Of a stretch of DNA of 16,808 nt, positions 14,682-16,808 are shown in pieces (the first letter of the stretch is position 1; every line of letters begins with the position of its first letter). The notes under the pieces were generated by a model that was given only the letters and a program-made list of their open reading frames with translations, searched no databases and was not told the DNA's origin. Source of the DNA: Bacillota bacterium (GTDB lineage: Bacteria > Bacillota > Clostridia > Lachnospirales > Lachnospiraceae); assembly GCA_023415655.1 (NCBI GenBank), contig JAEZKD010000290.1:1-16808 (forward strand), in the 5' to 3' direction. The position numbers and the translations under genes were made by a program.

Positions 14682-14807
14682 CAAAAAACTGTATTACTTG
14701 TATTGACCGTGATTTGTATTTTAAGTCTAGTCGAATGCGGTCACCAAGATGAGTTACAGCAGGGCAACAATAATGTGCAATACTTTTACAGCGGACTAAG
14801 TCCATAA
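14682..14807 (+). pseudogene. N-terminal remnant of a lipoprotein gene
   Basis: A 41-codon open stretch reads KTVLLVLTVICILSLVECGH followed by QDELQQGNNN and a stop at 14805. This is a lipoprotein signal peptide with a lipobox-like LVEC, where Glu replaces the small residue before Cys, and a hydrophilic linker. There is no ATG: the sequence reads ATCAAAAAACTG where ATGAAAAAA-ACTG would be expected, and no ribosome site is visible. It is a broken start of a surface protein gene with its body deleted. Confidence 0.6.
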
Positions 14808-14843
14808 CATATCCTTATTGTCAATAATAACAAACTCTGTAAA

Positions 14844-14870
14844 AAAGTATATCATGAAATGATATATTTT
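14844..14870 (+). terminator. AT-rich hairpin, possible terminator
   Basis: AAAGTATATCAT (14844-14855) pairs with ATGATATATTTT (14859-14870) around a 3-base loop, 12 pairs with one G-U. Its arms are made of A and T, with an A-run before and a T-run within the right arm, so it could act in either direction. The rest of 14808-15112 is AT-rich, with no supportable gene; a TTG-started frame there lacks a ribosome site. Confidence 0.35.
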
Positions 14871-15112
14871 CTAGTAATGTTACTATTCCAAACATTTGAA
14901 GAAGATACAAGATAGAAGAGTACATATATATTTTTGTATTTCAGAAGCTATATTGATAAATATCGTTCTAATGAAATCAGACATAAAATACAAAACACAC
15001 GACTCTTATGAGATCAGAAAAAAGCTTGGATTGATAAAATTACGCATTGATATGCTAATAATGATAGGTATGAGTTTACACTATTATTTAACAATAAGGG
15101 AGATATTTATTT

Positions 15113-16513
15113 ATGAAAAAGAAGTTTATTATTTTAGCAATTTTTATTGTGCTAATAGCAGCTGGTTGTATAATAGCATATGTTAATAATTCTAATAACA
15201 AAAATAAAAAAACAATAGATGGTGATTATATTGTATTAAATGTTGATGAACAAACTGATTTACTAAATAGTGAAGTAGTTAATAACAATAATACAGAAAC
15301 AATTGATAGTGAGATAGCTAACAACAAAAATACAGAAACAATAGATAGTGATTATATTTTATTAAATGATGATTATATTGTATTAAATGTTGATGGAACA
15401 AATTATTTACTTAATAATGAATTAGTTAATAACAACATTACAGAAAAGGATGATATAGGAGAAGATACTGATATTGATAAATTAATGGAAGAAACTAATA
15501 TTATTACATATAATCAAGATTTAAGTGATAAAGATAAGATAGAAGTTCAAGATGTACAAATAGAGTATGATAAAGAAAAATTAAGTTTAAAGAAAGTGAA
15601 AATTAATGATAAATATATCTATTACAAAATATCGAATCAATATATAGAATTACTTGAATCTAAAGACTTATCTAAGTATGCATTTTCTGATCAAGATGAT
15701 GAAGCATTGTATTTAATTGATGCCCAATCAGACAAGTTAACAAAAATTAGCTTAGATACTTCTGATATATATAGCTTAAAAGAGTTATCAAAAATAGTAC
15801 GCAATGACGGAGCTAAATTGCATTGGTGTGCTAGACCAATTATCAATAATGAAAATAGTAAGGTTGCATTTTTAACAAATAGACGAGGATTTGATGATGG
15901 AGAATATAATGTCGATGTTTGGATTCATGATTTAGTATCAGGTCAGGAGTATTTATTGTTAGAAGATTCTATGCCATTAGTATGGAATGAAAATGGATTA
16001 TATTGTGAGACAAGGAGCAATCAACTTATATTTTTTGATTATAAAAGCAAAGAAGTAAAAGTTATTAGTGAAAAAGTTGAATATATACAATTAGATGGTA
16101 GTTATATAATTTATTCTGATGGGAGTACAGAACAAACTTTTTATTTCTTTAATATAAATAATTTTAATAAAACTAAGATTGTATCTGATCCTAATGGCAT
16201 TATTTCGGCTGGTTTTGAATTTTCACCAACGCAAAATAAAGTTATGACTTTATATGCAACAGATTATACTGATAAAAATACCAGTCAATTTATGGTGATA
16301 GATCTGGTGTCGAATCAAATTTATTATAAGCCAATACCTATTAGCTCTAATATTCCTATTACAATAGCAGGATGGTATGATGAGAATAATGTGGTCTTTA
16401 AAACATATGACGAAAGAAACTTAAATAAAGTTACAAATACAATAATAATGGATTTAAGTGAGAACTTATCTTCAGATATTGAGCATTCAGTTGAGATTAT
16501 AAATATGAAGTAA
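15113..16513 (+). CDS. Predicted lipoprotein, Asn/Asp-rich repeats and propeller-like body
   Basis: 466-residue exported protein of unknown function. The signal peptide ends in LIAAGC with Cys19, a good lipobox, so it should be anchored outside the membrane. Residues about 34-120 are low-complexity and internally duplicated: DYIVLNVD appears at about 38-45 and 87-94, with a variant DYILLND between, and NTETIDS occurs twice. From about residue 165 a beta-rich body repeats short blade-like strands (YLIDAQSDKLTKISL; VDVWIHDLVSGQEYLLLEDS; LIFFDYKSKEVKVI; FMVIDLVSNQIYY), resembling TolB/PD40-type beta-propellers. An AAGGGAG site precedes the ATG. The gene is visibly more AT-rich than its neighbours, which suggests separate origin. 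A terminator lies downstream. Confidence 0.75.
   Translation: MKKKFIILAIFIVLIAAGCIIAYVNNSNNKNKKTIDGDYIVLNVDEQTDLLNSEVVNNNNTETIDSEIANNKNTETIDSDYILLNDDYIVLNVDGTNYLLNNELVNNNITEKDDIGEDTDIDKLMEETNIITYNQDLSDKDKIEVQDVQIEYDKEKLSLKKVKINDKYIYYKISNQYIELLESKDLSKYAFSDQDDEALYLIDAQSDKLTKISLDTSDIYSLKELSKIVRNDGAKLHWCARPIINNENSKVAFLTNRRGFDDGEYNVDVWIHDLVSGQEYLLLEDSMPLVWNENGLYCETRSNQLIFFDYKSKEVKVISEKVEYIQLDGSYIIYSDGSTEQTFYFFNINNFNKTKIVSDPNGIISAGFEFSPTQNKVMTLYATDYTDKNTSQFMVIDLVSNQIYYKPIPISSNIPITIAGWYDENNVVFKTYDERNLNKVTNTIIMDLSENLSSDIEHSVEIINMK
15224..15395 (+). repeat. Imperfect internal duplications inside the lipoprotein gene
   Basis: A 25-base sequence beginning GATTATATTGTATTAAATGT is identical at 15224-15248 and 15371-15395, with a diverged copy at 15350-15370. 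Between them a unit containing AATACAGAAACAAT(T/A)GATAGTGA occurs twice, about 39 bases apart. All copies keep the reading frame, so the repeats lengthen the Asn/Asp-rich linker. Confidence 0.7.
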
Positions 16514-16640
16514 AATAAAACTATTATGGAATAAATAGTGATTCATTAGATGTAATCATATTTAAGGGGGATTACTATTTTCATTAATCATTTATCAGAA
16601 AATCAGAAAACTTGAGAATTTATATGCTTTAATAATGACA

Positions 16641-16676
16641 GAGGGCTAATCTCTTAGTAGATTAGTCCTTTTAGTT
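16641..16676 (+). terminator. Intrinsic terminator
   Basis: GGGCTAATCT (16643-16652) pairs with AGATTAGTCC (16659-16668), 10 pairs with one G-U and a 6-base loop, followed by TTTTAGTT. It is the first clear terminator after the AT-rich lipoprotein gene, about 130 bases past its stop. Confidence 0.75.
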
Positions 16677-16741
16677 AATACTAAATGCAGCCTCTGTGGA
16701 TTATATGAAATATTATGCAGTATTCTTTTCGAATGAATTAT

Positions 16742-16803
16742 GTTACAATGGGAGCGTTAATTTAAAGTTGTTAAGATCTATTTCATAATAGAAAAAGAGG
16801 TGG
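16742..16803 (+). promoter_or_regulatory. Control region of a gene beyond the right edge
   Basis: TGTTACAAT (16741-16749) resembles an extended -10 element, and AGAGGTGG (16796-16803) at the very end looks like a ribosome binding site whose start codon would lie just outside. The distance of about 50 bases between them suits a short leader. The -35 region is not convincing. Confidence 0.35.
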
Positions 16804-16808
16804 TACAA

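Noticed and set aside
14896..15186. 96-codon frame starting at a TTG before the AT-rich lipoprotein gene
   Set aside because: There is no ribosome site, it overlaps the well-supported lipoprotein start by 74 bases, and no family is recognised; it is probably chance in AT-rich DNA.
16791..16808. AGAGGTGGTACAA at the right edge as the conserved box of a T-box riboswitch
   Set aside because: The usual continuation CCGCG is absent and there is no room for the stem I and specifier structure between the preceding terminator and promoter; it is better read as a ribosome site.

Overview
The window looks like chromosomal DNA of a low-GC Gram-positive bacterium, most likely a clostridial/Lachnospiraceae-type Firmicute. 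This is inferred from strong AGGAGG-type ribosome binding sites, AT-rich third codon positions, intrinsic terminators, consensus TTGACA/TATAAT promoters and the gene families present. No rRNA, tRNA, CRISPR array, transposase or integrase was seen.

Left part (1-3608), housekeeping. Two tandem cold-shock protein genes lie on the minus strand; the left one is cut by the window edge. The intact one has a near-consensus promoter and a long leader holding a 23-bp hairpin followed by seven U. Divergent from it is a small cupin gene. That gene converges on a tRNA uridine hydroxylase gene (trhO, rhodanese family), with a shared bidirectional terminator between them. A DusA-type tRNA-dihydrouridine synthase follows, also on the minus strand. 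Two tRNA-modification enzymes therefore sit side by side.

Middle part (3694-8589), transport and signalling. A plus-strand operon encodes an FtsX/MacB-type permease, its ATPase, an OmpR-family response regulator and a histidine kinase. The first two genes overlap by one base, the other gaps are 19 bases, and a terminator follows. The kinase has almost no extracellular sensor loop, so it may take its signal from the transporter or the membrane. A separate short-chain dehydrogenase of the general-stress type follows and ends at an unusually long 33-bp hairpin.

Right part (8590-16808), accessory. An isolated 544-residue OLD-like ATPase-TOPRIM protein, a plausible single-gene anti-phage or nuclease system, has a complex upstream region. 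It is followed by a graveyard of gene remnants (a frameshifted P-loop kinase, an acetyltransferase tail, a lipoprotein N-terminus, short duplicated segments). Interleaved are small intact genes: a VOC/glyoxalase-fold protein, a YdcF/DUF218 protein, a lipoprotein with an SH3-like end, a tandem GNAT protein and a very AT-rich lipoprotein with internally duplicated sequence and a propeller-like body. The mosaic of intact and broken genes suggests repeated gain and decay. The strongest candidates for new biology are the OLD-like gene with its leader, the cold-shock leader hairpin and the transporter-kinase operon.
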